Shown here piece by piece: positions 41,249 through 49,592 of a stretch of 64,000 nucleotides of DNA (position 1 is its first letter; every line of letters begins with the position of its first letter). Source of the DNA: Qipengyuania_C sp046254955 (GTDB lineage: Bacteria; Pseudomonadota; Alphaproteobacteria; Sphingomonadales; Sphingomonadaceae). The notes under the pieces are model-generated. The model was not told where the DNA came from and ran no database searches. It was given only the letters and a program-made list of their open reading frames with translations. Both the position numbers and the translations under genes were made by a program. The DNA lies in contig NZ_JBJXRG010000002.1 in assembly GCF_046254955.1 (NCBI RefSeq), forward strand, positions 434,001 to 498,000, given 5' to 3'.

Positions 41249-43441
41249 TTACCCTTCGATTTTCGAGAAGTCCGCGACTTTGTGCACTGCAGCACGGAAA
41301 CGATCAAGCAATCCGAGCCGATATGCACGTTTGTTTTCTTCATCATCATTAACTGTGACTTCTTCGAAGAAGGTGTCGATCGGGGTGCGCAGCGATGCAA
41401 GCGCGGCCATGGCGCCTTCGAAATCCTCGGCTTCGATGGCGGTGGCGGCTTTCGGCTCGGCAGCATCGAGCGCGTCGATCAGCGCCTTTTCGGCTGCTTC
41501 GGGCGTGTAGGAAAGTTCAACGCGCGCCTGACCACCTTCGTCATTCCCGCGGAGGCGGGAATCCAGTTGGCCAGGCTCCTCTTCGCCGCTCTGGACCCCC
41601 GCCTGCGCGGGGGTGACGAAGTTCTCCTTCTTCAAAATATTCGCCGCGCGCTTGTACCCGGCGAGGAGGTTTGCGCCGTCGTCGCTGTCCATGAATGACT
41701 GGAGGGCTTTCACGCGGGCGAGATTACCAACAATCTCATCCTTTCGTTTGGAAAGCTTGAAAACCGCATCAATGATGTCATGACGAATTCCGTCCTGCCG
41801 TTGCTGCACTTTCAAGCGATCAACGAAGAATTCCGGCACGGCCAAATAGAGTTCCGCTGTGCTATGTTCAGCGAACCATTCTTCGTGATCACTACGGCTC
41901 TCATGCTGGCGAAACACCAAGTTCGCAGCGCGTGCGGTGGCATAATCGAGCTCGATCCGAATGTCGTTCTTCAGGATAAGCTCTATAATTCCGAGGGCGG
42001 CGCGACGAAGAGCAAAGGGGTCCTTCGATCCCGTGGGACGCTCTTTGATGACAAAGAACCCAACCAGCGTGTCCAGCTTGTCCGCCAGGCTCACTGCCAC
42101 CGTCACGGGAGCAGTCGGAACTTCATCGCCCTGCCCGACTGGCTTGTAGTGATCGCGGATGGCTTCGGAGACTTCCTGCGGCAGGCCTTCCTTCTCGGCG
42201 TAATATCCGCCCATCAGACCCTGTAATTCGGGGAATTCGCCGACCATCTCGGTGACGAGATCGGCCTTGCAAAGCTCGGCAGCCTGCCGCGCAGCCTGCG
42301 GGTCGCAATTTGGAACGATCCCTTCACTGGCAAGCCATTCCGCCAGCTTGGCCACGCGCTCGACCTTGTCGGCAACCGTGCCCAGCTTCTCGTGGAAGGT
42401 AATCCGCTCCAGCCCCTTGGCGTGCTCGGCAAGCGGCGTTTTCTGGTCGAGTTCCCAGAAGAAGCGCGCATCGGACAGCCTTGCGGCGAGGACCTTGCGG
42501 TTGCCATCGACCACCACTGCCGGGCCTTCCGCCATGATATTGGCCGTGCAAACGAAGGCATTCGCGAGCTTCCCGTCCGCATCCTCGCACACGAAATACT
42601 TCTGGTTCACGCGCGCAGTCAGCTGGATCACTTCGGGCGGAACATCGAGGAATTCCTCGTCGAAACGCCCGAGCAGCGGCACCGGCCATTCGGTGAGGCC
42701 CGCATTCTCGATTACGAGGCCTTCGTCTTCGACCAGCCTCAGTCCGGCATCCTCGGCCACATTGCGAGCGCCGTCGCGGATCAAATCGGCCCGTTCCTCA
42801 TGATCTACGATCACATGGCAGGCGCGCAATTTTTCGGCGTAGTCATCCGCAGAGCCGATCGTAATATCGCGGGGGCAGTGGAACCGATGACCATGCGTTG
42901 CATAGCCGCTCTCGATATCGCCCATCTTGCAATCGACGAGGTCCTCGCCAAGGATCGCAACAATGCCCGAGAGCGGGCGCACCCAGCGCATGCTTTCGGT
43001 GCTGATCGAGTCATCGCCCCAGCGCATCGACTTGGGCCAAGAGAAATCGCGAATGATCGCGGGGATCGCTTCGGCAAGGACATCCTTCGTTGCCCTGCCC
43101 GGCTTCTGGATCACGGCAAAGTAGGTGTTGCGCCCTTTGACATCCCGCAGTTCGAGTTGCTCACGCGTCACGCCGTTCTTGCGGCAGAAGCCGTCGATCG
43201 CCTGGTCGGGCGCACCTTCGGGCGGACCCTTGGCTTCCTCGCTGACGGCTTCGGTCGCTTGCGGAAGGCCCCGCGCAATCAACGCTAACCTGCGCGGCGA
43301 GGAGTAAACCGAGATTTCGCCGGTCGAAACGCCTGCCGCGTCCATCTCGCGCCGGAACAGCTTCTCCAGCTCTGCGCGCGCACCGGCCTGCATCCGCGCG
43401 GGGATTTCTTCGGACAGCAATTCGAGGATGAAGTCAGGCAT
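41249..43441 (-). CDS. glyS: Glycyl-tRNA synthetase beta subunit
   Basis: Beta chain of the tetrameric glycyl-tRNA synthetase, responsible for tRNA binding. It is 730 aa from ATG 43441 (MPDFILELLSEEIPARM), a typical start, coupled to glyQ by a TGATG overlap. Typical blocks follow: GPPEGAPDQAIDGFCRKNG, RWVRPLSGIVAILG, LAKGLERITF-like AKGLERITFHEKLGT, and TAPVTVAVSLADKLDTL. Near the C-terminus residues 608-635 (FVTPAQAGVQ ... DSRLRGNDE) are translated from an 84-bp REPIN-like repeat that keeps the reading frame, so the protein carries a 28-residue insertion in a variable loop. Confidence 0.95.
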   Translation of the reverse strand: MPDFILELLSEEIPARMQAGARAELEKLFRREMDAAGVSTGEISVYSSPRRLALIARGLPQATEAVSEEAKGPPEGAPDQAIDGFCRKNGVTREQLELRDVKGRNTYFAVIQKPGRATKDVLAEAIPAIIRDFSWPKSMRWGDDSISTESMRWVRPLSGIVAILGEDLVDCKMGDIESGYATHGHRFHCPRDITIGSADDYAEKLRACHVIVDHEERADLIRDGARNVAEDAGLRLVEDEGLVIENAGLTEWPVPLLGRFDEEFLDVPPEVIQLTARVNQKYFVCEDADGKLANAFVCTANIMAEGPAVVVDGNRKVLAARLSDARFFWELDQKTPLAEHAKGLERITFHEKLGTVADKVERVAKLAEWLASEGIVPNCDPQAARQAAELCKADLVTEMVGEFPELQGLMGGYYAEKEGLPQEVSEAIRDHYKPVGQGDEVPTAPVTVAVSLADKLDTLVGFFVIKERPTGSKDPFALRRAALGIIELILKNDIRIELDYATARAANLVFRQHESRSDHEEWFAEHSTAELYLAVPEFFVDRLKVQQRQDGIRHDIIDAVFKLSKRKDEIVGNLARVKALQSFMDSDDGANLLAGYKRAANILKKENFVTPAQAGVQSGEEEPGQLDSRLRGNDEGGQARVELSYTPEAAEKALIDALDAAEPKAATAIEAEDFEGAMAALASLRTPIDTFFEEVTVNDDEENKRAYRLGLLDRFRAAVHKVADFSKIEG
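41537..41620. repeat. 84-bp REPIN-like palindromic element inside glyS
   Basis: Two 30-nt ends, 41537-41566 and 41591-41620, are inverted copies of each other (25 of 30 matching) around a 24-nt spacer. Each end folds into its own perfect hairpin: ATTCCCGC-GGAG-GCGGGAAT (41543-41562) and ACCCCCGC-CTGC-GCGGGGGT (41595-41614); four of the five differences between the ends keep these pairs. The layout is that of paired REP sequences (REPIN). Eighty-four is a multiple of three, so glyS stays in frame. No second copy was noticed in the window. Confidence 0.85.
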
Positions 43442-44391
43442 CAGACGAGACTCCATTCCGGATAATCCCGCGCCCATTTGTCCTCATTGAGCTTGGCGTA
43501 TTTCTCGCATGATCCGCGGGCGAGATCGCGCACCCGGCCCATGTAGCTGGCGCGTTCCTGCACGCTGATCACGCCGCGCGCCTGCAGCAGGTTGAAGATG
43601 TGGCTCGCTTCGATCGCCTGCTCATACGCTGCGATTGGCACGTCATTGGCGAGCGCATTCTTGCACTCGGCTTCAGCCTTGTTGAACAGGTCGAACAGCG
43701 CATCGGTTTCGGCGACTTCGAAGTTCCACTTCGACATCTGCTTCTCGTTCTCGAGGAACACATCGCCATAGGAAACGGGCTTTTGTTCGCCTACCGCTCC
43801 GCTATTTGAGGCTGGCGGCTTGTTGAACGCGAGGTCGTACACATTGTCGACGCCCTGGATGTACATCGCGAGGCGTTCGAGCCCGTAGGTCAACTCACCG
43901 GCGACCGGCTTGCAATCGAAGCCTCCCATCTGCTGGAAATAGGTGAACTGGGTGACTTCCATCCCGTCGCACCAGACTTCCCAGCCGAGGCCCCATGCGC
44001 CGAGTGTCGGGCTTTCCCAATCGTCCTCGACAAAGCGGATATCGTGCTTGAGTGGATCGATCCCGATCACTTCCAGGCTCTTGAGATAGATCTGCTGCAA
44101 GTCCGGCGGGCTCGGCTTCATGATCACCTGGTACTGGTAATAGTGTTGCAGCCGATTGGGGTTCTCGCCATAGCGTCCATCGGTCGGGCGGCGGCTCGGT
44201 TGCACGAAAGCGGCATTCCACGGCTCGGGACCCAGCGCGCGCAGAGTGGTCGCGGGATGGAAGGTCCCCGCCCCCATGCGCATATCGTAGGGCTGGAGGA
44301 TGACGCAGCCCTTGGCACTCCAGTAATCGTGGAGCGCGAGGATCATGTCCTGAAAGCTTTTGGCCGGGTCGCGTGGGGGTATCGAGCTCAT
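43441..44391 (-). CDS. glyQ: Glycyl-tRNA synthetase alpha subunit
   Basis: Catalytic alpha chain of class II glycyl-tRNA synthetase. It is 316 aa. It begins FQDMILALHDYWSAKGCVIL, then QPYDMRMGAGTFHPATTLRALG (class II motif 2 region), RYGENPNRLQHYYQYQVIMKP (about residues 74-94) and EVTQFTYFQQMGG. It overlaps glyS by one base (TGATG), so the two subunits are made in step. No T-box or glycine riboswitch is seen upstream. It is divergent from the XRE operon. Confidence 0.97.
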   Translation of the reverse strand: MSSIPPRDPAKSFQDMILALHDYWSAKGCVILQPYDMRMGAGTFHPATTLRALGPEPWNAAFVQPSRRPTDGRYGENPNRLQHYYQYQVIMKPSPPDLQQIYLKSLEVIGIDPLKHDIRFVEDDWESPTLGAWGLGWEVWCDGMEVTQFTYFQQMGGFDCKPVAGELTYGLERLAMYIQGVDNVYDLAFNKPPASNSGAVGEQKPVSYGDVFLENEKQMSKWNFEVAETDALFDLFNKAEAECKNALANDVPIAAYEQAIEASHIFNLLQARGVISVQERASYMGRVRDLARGSCEKYAKLNEDKWARDYPEWSLV

Positions 44392-44474
44392 GGGCTGCGC
44401 CCATGGCGGAGCAGGCCGAAAGCGTCAATGGCGCAGCAAGATCGATCCCCGGAAGGAAGGTAGTTACGACTTTT

Positions 44475-44531
44475 TGTCAGGTAGTCTTGACATTGTCAGC
44501 GAATCACGACATATAGTCAGGCATACCTGAC
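44475..44531 (+). promoter_or_regulatory. Promoter with overlapping operator dyads for the XRE operon
   Basis: A clear sigma70 promoter: TTGACA (44487-44492), 17-nt spacer, CATATA (44510-44515). The -35 is the right half of TGTCAGGTAGTCTTGACA (44475-44492). Just after the -10 lies a perfect dyad GTCAGG-CATA-CCTGAC (44516-44531). Further GTCAG at 44495-44499 and CCTGAC at 44557-44562 next to the first start codon repeat the same half-site. The repressor is most likely the XRE protein encoded at 45111. Confidence 0.75.
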
Positions 44532-44563
44532 ATATCGTCACGATCACTTGATAGGACCTGACC

Positions 44564-44686
44564 ATGATTTGTAGACTAACATCGCTTTCAACCGAACTGA
44601 TCGCGCGGCAGCTTGCCAACGCAACGCTACTCCTTGCGGGTTATGGCATGGCCGACATTCTCATCACAATCGTGAGGGCATTCTAA
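44564..44686 (+). CDS. Small 40-aa membrane peptide, first gene of the XRE operon
   Basis: ATG 44564 follows AGGA at 7-nt spacing. The 40-residue product has a polar N-terminus (MICRLTSLSTELIARQ) and a hydrophobic C-terminal half (ANATLLLAGYGMADILITIV), so it probably sits in the membrane. Its TAA shares one base with the next ATG (TAATG), which indicates coupled translation and supports it as a real gene. No family was recognised. Confidence 0.6.
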   Translation: MICRLTSLSTELIARQLANATLLLAGYGMADILITIVRAF

Positions 44687-45114
44687 TGCTGTTCGGAAGG
44701 ATGAGCCGTGACGGCCAGATGCGCGTTGCTGACCTTGCGTTCGGCGCAATGGCCATCTTTGGCTCTGTGGGCCTGATCTTCGACTCGTTCGATGATAGTC
44801 CTAAAATTCCCAACGCACCCGAACCGCTACTCACCGGTATCAGTGTAGTCGGCTTAATGCTGCTTGTCGGCCTAATTGTTACGAAACTTGCCGCGCTGGA
44901 TCGGCACAATGGCGAGGAATACACTTTCCAGCTCCTCGCGAACGGTGCAGTCATTTCAGTCATGACCACTATGGTCGTCACACTTCTTTGGACCAGCGAT
45001 TTTCTTCTTGCACGTTGGCTCGGCGAACCCAGCTCCAGCCAGTTGATCGCTCTCCTCATGGGTAGCTGGTCAGTGGGCTACTTTACCTACCGGATAAGAG
45101 GTGTCAGAGAATGA
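44686..45114 (+). CDS. Four-helix membrane protein of an XRE-regulated operon
   Basis: A 142-aa inner-membrane protein with hydrophobic segments at about residues 15-33, 50-67, 82-101 and 113-131. No enzymatic motif was seen. It is coupled upstream to the 40-aa peptide (TAATG) and downstream to the XRE regulator (ATGA at 45111). Pairs of small membrane proteins with 60-70-residue XRE regulators, similar to the DUF2975/YozG pairs, are widespread; their function is mostly unknown. Confidence 0.75.
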   Translation: MLFGRMSRDGQMRVADLAFGAMAIFGSVGLIFDSFDDSPKIPNAPEPLLTGISVVGLMLLVGLIVTKLAALDRHNGEEYTFQLLANGAVISVMTTMVVTLLWTSDFLLARWLGEPSSSQLIALLMGSWSVGYFTYRIRGVRE

Positions 45115-45305
45115 ACAACCGCCTCAAAGTCCTGCGCGCAGAGCGAGACTGGAGCCAGGCCGAACTGGCGGGCCATCTCGACGTATCACGCCAAGCGGTC
45201 AATGCCATCGAAACCGGCAAGCACGATCCATCGCTTCCGCTCGCCTTTCGCATCGCCCGCCTTTTCAACATGCCGATCGAGGAGATTTTCGATGACGGCG
45301 AATAA
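45111..45305 (+). CDS. XRE family helix-turn-helix regulator (YozG-like)
   Basis: A 64-aa Cro/C1-type DNA-binding protein made of just the HTH: LKVLRAERDWSQAELAGHL and VSRQAVNAIETGKHDPSLP (about residues 5-45), ending IARLFNMPIEEIFDDGE. It overlaps the preceding membrane gene by 4 bp and the following one by 14 bp. The GTCAGG/CCTGAC dyads around the operon promoter are its likely binding sites, so it probably represses its own operon. Confidence 0.9.
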   Translation: MNNRLKVLRAERDWSQAELAGHLDVSRQAVNAIETGKHDPSLPLAFRIARLFNMPIEEIFDDGE

Positions 45306-45720
45306 CGAATCCACCCTGACCGGCGAACAGCGCCTGAAATCTCGCAGGAACAGATTTTTTCGCTTTTGCGCTATCGGCTTTTTCGGAGCCGGCCTTGTCG
45401 GGTTCTTCAGCGGCTACGCTGCTGATTCAGTGGCTGATGGAAGTTTCCCGCCCTGGGCGCTCGTGGTTTTTGTAGCGCTAGCTGTAGCCGGATTTGTCTG
45501 GTTCTCTTGGGATTACTTTCGCCGCGTCGACGAACTCGATGTGATGGATAATCTTTGGGCCGGTATGATCGGCCTCTACTTCTATATTGTCGCCTTTCCC
45601 GTGTGGCACGTGTTCTACGATGCAGGGGTGTTGAGCCAACCACATCAATGGACACTCTATCTCGCCACACTGGCTGTAAGCATGGGTACTTACTTGCTAC
45701 GAAAAATTGGCTTGCGCTGA
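45292..45720 (+). CDS. Membrane protein, last gene of the XRE operon
   Basis: A 142-aa protein from ATG 45292, inside the end of the XRE gene. After a basic cytosolic N-terminus (QRLKSRRNRFFRF) come four hydrophobic segments (about residues 25-45, 53-71, 87-105 and 115-132). No known domain was recognised. Its place in the operon suggests it works with the 44686 membrane protein. Confidence 0.75.
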   Translation: MTANNESTLTGEQRLKSRRNRFFRFCAIGFFGAGLVGFFSGYAADSVADGSFPPWALVVFVALAVAGFVWFSWDYFRRVDELDVMDNLWAGMIGLYFYIVAFPVWHVFYDAGVLSQPHQWTLYLATLAVSMGTYLLRKIGLR

Positions 45721-45762
45721 CTTCATCAAATGTTCACTTCAACCCTTCAAAGGATCGCAATC

Positions 45763-46680
45763 ATGAATCTCAGAAATTATCTCTCTGCCGCCGCGTCCGG
45801 CCTTGCTCTCACCCTCGCCGCTCCGGTTTTCGCGCACGAAGTCGACGAAACTCCCGAGGTCGAAGAAGTGGCCGAAAAGCCTGCTGGCCCGGCACTATGG
45901 AAAGTCGCCGATGAAGACACCACGATCTACCTGTTTGGCACCGTCCATGCCCTTCCAGAAGGTGTCGACTGGTACAATGTGACAATCAAGGAAGCGCTTG
46001 CCTCTTCCGATTCCATCGTAACCGAAATCACCATGGACGATTCCATGGCGACGAAGATGCAGGAACTCGTGATCGAAAAGGGAGTCTACCCTGCCGGCAC
46101 GACCTTGCGTAGCAAGCTGACCGAAGAGCAAAGACCCAAATTCGAAGAAGGCATGACCAAGCTTGGCCTTCCAGTCGCTGCCTTTGACCAGTTCGAGCCA
46201 TGGTACGCCGCGATGATGATGTCGATACTGCCGCTCCTGCAGCAGGGCTATACGCCAGAATCCGGCGTCGAAATGGTTCTCCTGAAGAACGCCGATGGCA
46301 TCCAGCGCGGCGCATTGGAAACGATCGACTACCAGATCGCGGTATTCGATTCGATGCCCGAAGAAACGCAGATCCGCTTCCTGCTCGACACCGCCGAGAA
46401 CGTGGACCAGATCAAGCCGATGCTTGATGCGATGCTGGTCGAATGGCTTGAGGGCGACGCCGATTCGCTTGCCGATTTGATGAACGAAGGCCTTGATGAT
46501 CCGGTCGTTGCCGAGCGGCTGCTCTATATTCGCAACCGTAACTGGGCAGAATGGATCGAGACTCGGCTCGATGCGCCTGGAACTCTCTTCATCGCGGTCG
46601 GTGCTGGTCACCTTGCAGGCGACCAGAGCGTTCAGGATATGCTGGGCGAGCTTGGCGTCGAAACGACCCGCGTCCAGTGA
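45763..46680 (+). CDS. TraB/GumN family protein, periplasmic
   Basis: A 305-aa protein with Sec signal MNLRNYLSAAASGLALTLAA ending PVFA, cleaved before HEVDE. The TraB/GumN domain (PF01963) starts at ALWKVADEDTTIYLFGTVHALP with the conserved GTVHALP, and ends with the second conserved block IAVGAGHLAGDQSV. The fold is related to the Tiki/EreA putative metalloproteases, in which these His-containing blocks are important; the activity here is unknown. ATG 45763 with AAAGGA upstream was chosen. It overlaps the next, paralogous gene (GTGA). Confidence 0.85.
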   Translation: MNLRNYLSAAASGLALTLAAPVFAHEVDETPEVEEVAEKPAGPALWKVADEDTTIYLFGTVHALPEGVDWYNVTIKEALASSDSIVTEITMDDSMATKMQELVIEKGVYPAGTTLRSKLTEEQRPKFEEGMTKLGLPVAAFDQFEPWYAAMMMSILPLLQQGYTPESGVEMVLLKNADGIQRGALETIDYQIAVFDSMPEETQIRFLLDTAENVDQIKPMLDAMLVEWLEGDADSLADLMNEGLDDPVVAERLLYIRNRNWAEWIETRLDAPGTLFIAVGAGHLAGDQSVQDMLGELGVETTRVQ

Positions 46681-47561
46681 GACAATGGTTTGTTGCACTT
46701 GCCGCCCTGTTCTTCTGGGCGGCGGGCTGCGACACCGCACAACAACCCGCCGATCCCCCCTCCCCTGCGCTGTGGCAAATAGAATCCGCCAATGGCGAGG
46801 TGGAGGGTTGGCTCTTCGGTACGATCCACGCCTTGCCCGACGATACCCAGTGGCGGACCGAGACTTTCGAAACGACCTTGGCCGATGCCGAGATACTCGT
46901 CGTGGAAGTAGCCGATTTCAGTGACACTGCGGTCTTTCGCCAACTTGCGACCACTCCCGGCCTTCCTCCCCTGTCAGAGCGCGTCTCGGCCGATCGCCGC
47001 ACTGATTTGCACCAGATGATCTCCAGTGCCGGGATCAGCGAAACGCGCTTCGCCAATGTGGAAGACTGGGCAGCAGCATTGACCCTGGGCCAGATCGGAC
47101 GCGATGCAGATCCGGAGAACGGCGTCGATCAAGCGCTGATCAAGGACGCGCGAAACCCGTTTAAAGAGCGGCGCCCGATCCCGGTGACCGAATTGGAAGG
47201 CCTTTATGCCCAGCTCAAGATCTTTGATGACCTCGCACCCCAAGACCAGCGCGCGCTGCTCCATTCCACTATCGACGAATATGCAACCGAAGAGAATGAA
47301 GCCGCAGAGCTCCGCCAGCTCTGGCTTAGTGGAGACGTGAGCGCTCTTGAGGAAGCGATAACCGAATCCATGGCGGGTTCCCCCGGGCTGAACGATGCCC
47401 TGCTTACTGATCGCAACATCGCGATGGCAGCCAAGGTGGAGCAAATGCTGAAAGACGAGCGGAAATACTTCGTCGCTATAGGCGCCGCCCATCTTATCGG
47501 CGAGACTGGCCTTCCGTCCTTGCTCGGCAAGCAGGGTTATCGCATTCGCCGTTTGCAATAG
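46677..47561 (+). CDS. TraB/GumN family lipoprotein, paralogue of the preceding gene
   Basis: A 294-aa protein from GTG 46677 (VRQWFVALAALFF) with lipobox WAAGC (Cys18), so it is probably lipid-anchored. It shares with its neighbour the blocks SPALWQIESANGEVEGWLFG, GTIHALP and FVAIGAAHLIGETGL. The pair appears to be an old tandem duplication in which one copy became a lipoprotein. The 4-bp overlap (GTGA) indicates coupled synthesis. Confidence 0.85.
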   Translation: MRQWFVALAALFFWAAGCDTAQQPADPPSPALWQIESANGEVEGWLFGTIHALPDDTQWRTETFETTLADAEILVVEVADFSDTAVFRQLATTPGLPPLSERVSADRRTDLHQMISSAGISETRFANVEDWAAALTLGQIGRDADPENGVDQALIKDARNPFKERRPIPVTELEGLYAQLKIFDDLAPQDQRALLHSTIDEYATEENEAAELRQLWLSGDVSALEEAITESMAGSPGLNDALLTDRNIAMAAKVEQMLKDERKYFVAIGAAHLIGETGLPSLLGKQGYRIRRLQ

Positions 47562-47715
47562 CGGAGCTCTTGTTTGCCGCGGACACTGGTGCTTAAGCCA
47601 AGAGCGCTTGCATTCCGGCCCGTTTCCTCTTAGAGGCGCGCTCTTTCCGGCCATGGTCATCCCTGGAGGCGTGGCGGAAAAACTGTAACCAAACGCATTT
47701 CGAAAGGCTTATGAC

Positions 47716-48417
47716 ATGAGCGACGCTCTGACACTGCCGGCTGAGACGCGCGAACGGGCAGGCAAGGGAGCCTCCCGTGCACTGCGTCGCGAAGGCCGGG
47801 TCCCCGCTGTAATTTACGGCGGCAAAGAAGATCCCAGACCGATCCATCTCGAAGAGAAGGAACTGGTCCGCCAACTGATGCTTGGCCACTTCATGAACTC
47901 GATCGTGATGATCGATGTTGACGGCAATAGCGAGCGTACGCTGCCGAAAGATGTCGCCTTTCACCCGGTCACCGACCGTCCGACGCATGTCGACTTCCTG
48001 CGCCTGAGCAAGGACGCGAAGATCGAAGTTGCGGTTCCGGTCGTCTTCATAAACGAAGAAGAAAGCCCCGGCCTCAAGAAGGGCGGCGTTCTCAATGTCG
48101 TCCGCCACGATCTGGAATTGATCTGCGAATCGGACAAGATCCCCGACCAGATCCAAATCGATGTTACCGGCAAGGAAGTCGGCGACTCGATCCACATCAG
48201 CGAGATCACTTTGCCACAAGGTTCGGAAAGCGCGATCACCGATCGTGACTTCACCATCGCTACCGTGGTCGCTCCTTCTGCGCTTAAGAAAGCCGAAGAA
48301 GAAGGCGAAGGCGGCGATGATCAGACCGGCGAAGATATGGAAGCTGGCGAGACCGCTGCGACCGAACAAGGTCCGGATGCCGACGCAGCCGAAGAGCAGG
48401 AAGACAAGAGCGAATAA
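47716..48417 (+). CDS. rplY: 50S ribosomal protein L25 (Ctc-type long form)
   Basis: Binds 5S rRNA in the large subunit. It is 233 aa, the long L25/Ctc form: an N-terminal L25 domain (LPAETRERAGKGASRALRRE, VPAVIYGGKEDP, about residues 5-90), the C-terminal TL5-like beta domain (VPVVFINEEESPGLKKGG), and an acidic Glu-rich tail. An intrinsic terminator follows at 48445-48478. The usual downstream neighbour pth is present but separated by a P-loop gene. Confidence 0.96.
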   Translation: MSDALTLPAETRERAGKGASRALRREGRVPAVIYGGKEDPRPIHLEEKELVRQLMLGHFMNSIVMIDVDGNSERTLPKDVAFHPVTDRPTHVDFLRLSKDAKIEVAVPVVFINEEESPGLKKGGVLNVVRHDLELICESDKIPDQIQIDVTGKEVGDSIHISEITLPQGSESAITDRDFTIATVVAPSALKKAEEEGEGGDDQTGEDMEAGETAATEQGPDADAAEEQEDKSE

Positions 48418-48444
48418 GCTCTACCTGCACAGGAAACACCAAGG

Positions 48445-48478
48445 CGCCGGTCTCGAAAGAGGCCGGCGTTTTGCTTTT
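48445..48478 (+). terminator. Intrinsic terminator after rplY
   Basis: CGCCGGTCTC (48445-48454), GAAA tetraloop, GAGGCCGGCG (48459-48468, one G-U pair), then TTTTGCTTTT. This is the clearest rho-independent terminator in the window. Confidence 0.88.
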
Positions 48479-48507
48479 CAAGCGCAACGACGGCAAAGAA
48501 CTTTGCC

Positions 48508-49008
48508 ATGCAACGCGTGCTCATAATCGGATCACCCGGAGCGGGTAAGTCGACATTTGGACGCGCGCTAAGCGCCCGCTCGGGGCTGCCGCTTATCCAT
48601 CTGGATGCGGAATATCATCTACCAGGTTGGCGTGAGCCGGAGCGAGAAGATTGGGACGCCAAGCTTGAAGTTCTGCTTGCTCGTCCGGAATGGATCATGG
48701 ATGGCAATTATGGAAGTAGCCTTCCGCGCAGACTTGCGCGCGCTGACACTTCAATACTGCTCGATTATCCGACTTGGCTCTGCATGTGGCGCCTTGTCCG
48801 GAGGGTTGTTTCATCGCACGGCTCGGTTCGCGCCGACGCCGCAAAAGGATGCCCAGAGCGATTTGATTGGTCGTTCTTGAAGTACACAGCAACCTTTCGA
48901 ACGAAACAACGCCGTGTGTCGGAAAGGCATCTCACCGGCTACCAGGGAAAACTTTTTCGGTTTCGTCATCCTAGCGATGCAGAGGCCTTTCTTGAACGAC
49001 TTTCGTAG
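48508..49008 (+). CDS. P-loop NTPase / adenylate kinase-like ('topology modulation' family)
   Basis: A 166-aa small kinase-like protein. Walker A is GSPGAGKS (residues 8-15), followed by LPLIHLDAEYHLPGW and WIMDGNYGSSLPRRL (about 62-76), the layout of FlaR/topology-modulation proteins. A Walker-B-like ILLDYP comes next. The substrate is unknown. It lies between rplY and pth, after the rplY terminator, so it needs its own promoter or runs into pth (14-nt gap). Confidence 0.85.
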   Translation: MQRVLIIGSPGAGKSTFGRALSARSGLPLIHLDAEYHLPGWREPEREDWDAKLEVLLARPEWIMDGNYGSSLPRRLARADTSILLDYPTWLCMWRLVRRVVSSHGSVRADAAKGCPERFDWSFLKYTATFRTKQRRVSERHLTGYQGKLFRFRHPSDAEAFLERLS

Positions 49009-49022
49009 GGTAGTCGCACGCC

Positions 49023-49592
49023 ATGCAAATTTGGGCAGGCCTTGGAAATCCCGGACCGCAGTATGCGATGAACCGGCACAATGTCGGCTTCATGACGGCT
49101 GACGTACTAGCCGAGGTGCACGATTTCGGACCGGTCCAGAAGAAGTTTTCCGGCTGGCTGCAGGAAGGGCGCATCGGCCCCGAGAAGATCCTGCTGCTCA
49201 AGCCCGCTACCTTCATGAACAAGTCCGGTCAGGCCATCGGCGAGGCAATGCGCTACTACAAGCTGGAGCCGCAAGACGTGACCGTGTTCTATGATGAACT
49301 CGATCTCGAGCCTTTCAAGGTGAAAGTGAAGCGCGGGGGCGGCGCGGCGGGCCACAATGGCATTCGCTCCACCATTCAGCATATCGGCGAAGACTTCCGG
49401 CGCATCCGCATTGGCATTGGACATCCCGGGAACAAGGATCGGGTCACCGGCCATGTCCTAGGCAATTACGCCAAGGCCGAGCATCAACCTCTGATCGACA
49501 TGCTTTCGGGCATCGCAGCAGAAGCGCACTGGCTGGCCGAGAATGACGACGCGCGCTTCATGAGTGATCTGGCACTGCGATTGAACGGATAG
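49023..49592 (+). CDS. pth: Peptidyl-tRNA hydrolase
   Basis: Releases tRNA from peptidyl-tRNA dropped by stalled ribosomes. It is 189 aa. Catalytic residues: Asn10 in GLGNPGPQYAMNRHN, the His in that segment (His20), Asp in VFYDELDLEPFKVKVKRGGG (near 96) and Asn in GGAAGHNGIRS (near 115). The end carries an IGIGHPGNKDRV loop. It sits in the rplY-pth-ychF neighbourhood. Confidence 0.97.
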   Translation: MQIWAGLGNPGPQYAMNRHNVGFMTADVLAEVHDFGPVQKKFSGWLQEGRIGPEKILLLKPATFMNKSGQAIGEAMRYYKLEPQDVTVFYDELDLEPFKVKVKRGGGAAGHNGIRSTIQHIGEDFRRIRIGIGHPGNKDRVTGHVLGNYAKAEHQPLIDMLSGIAAEAHWLAENDDARFMSDLALRLNG

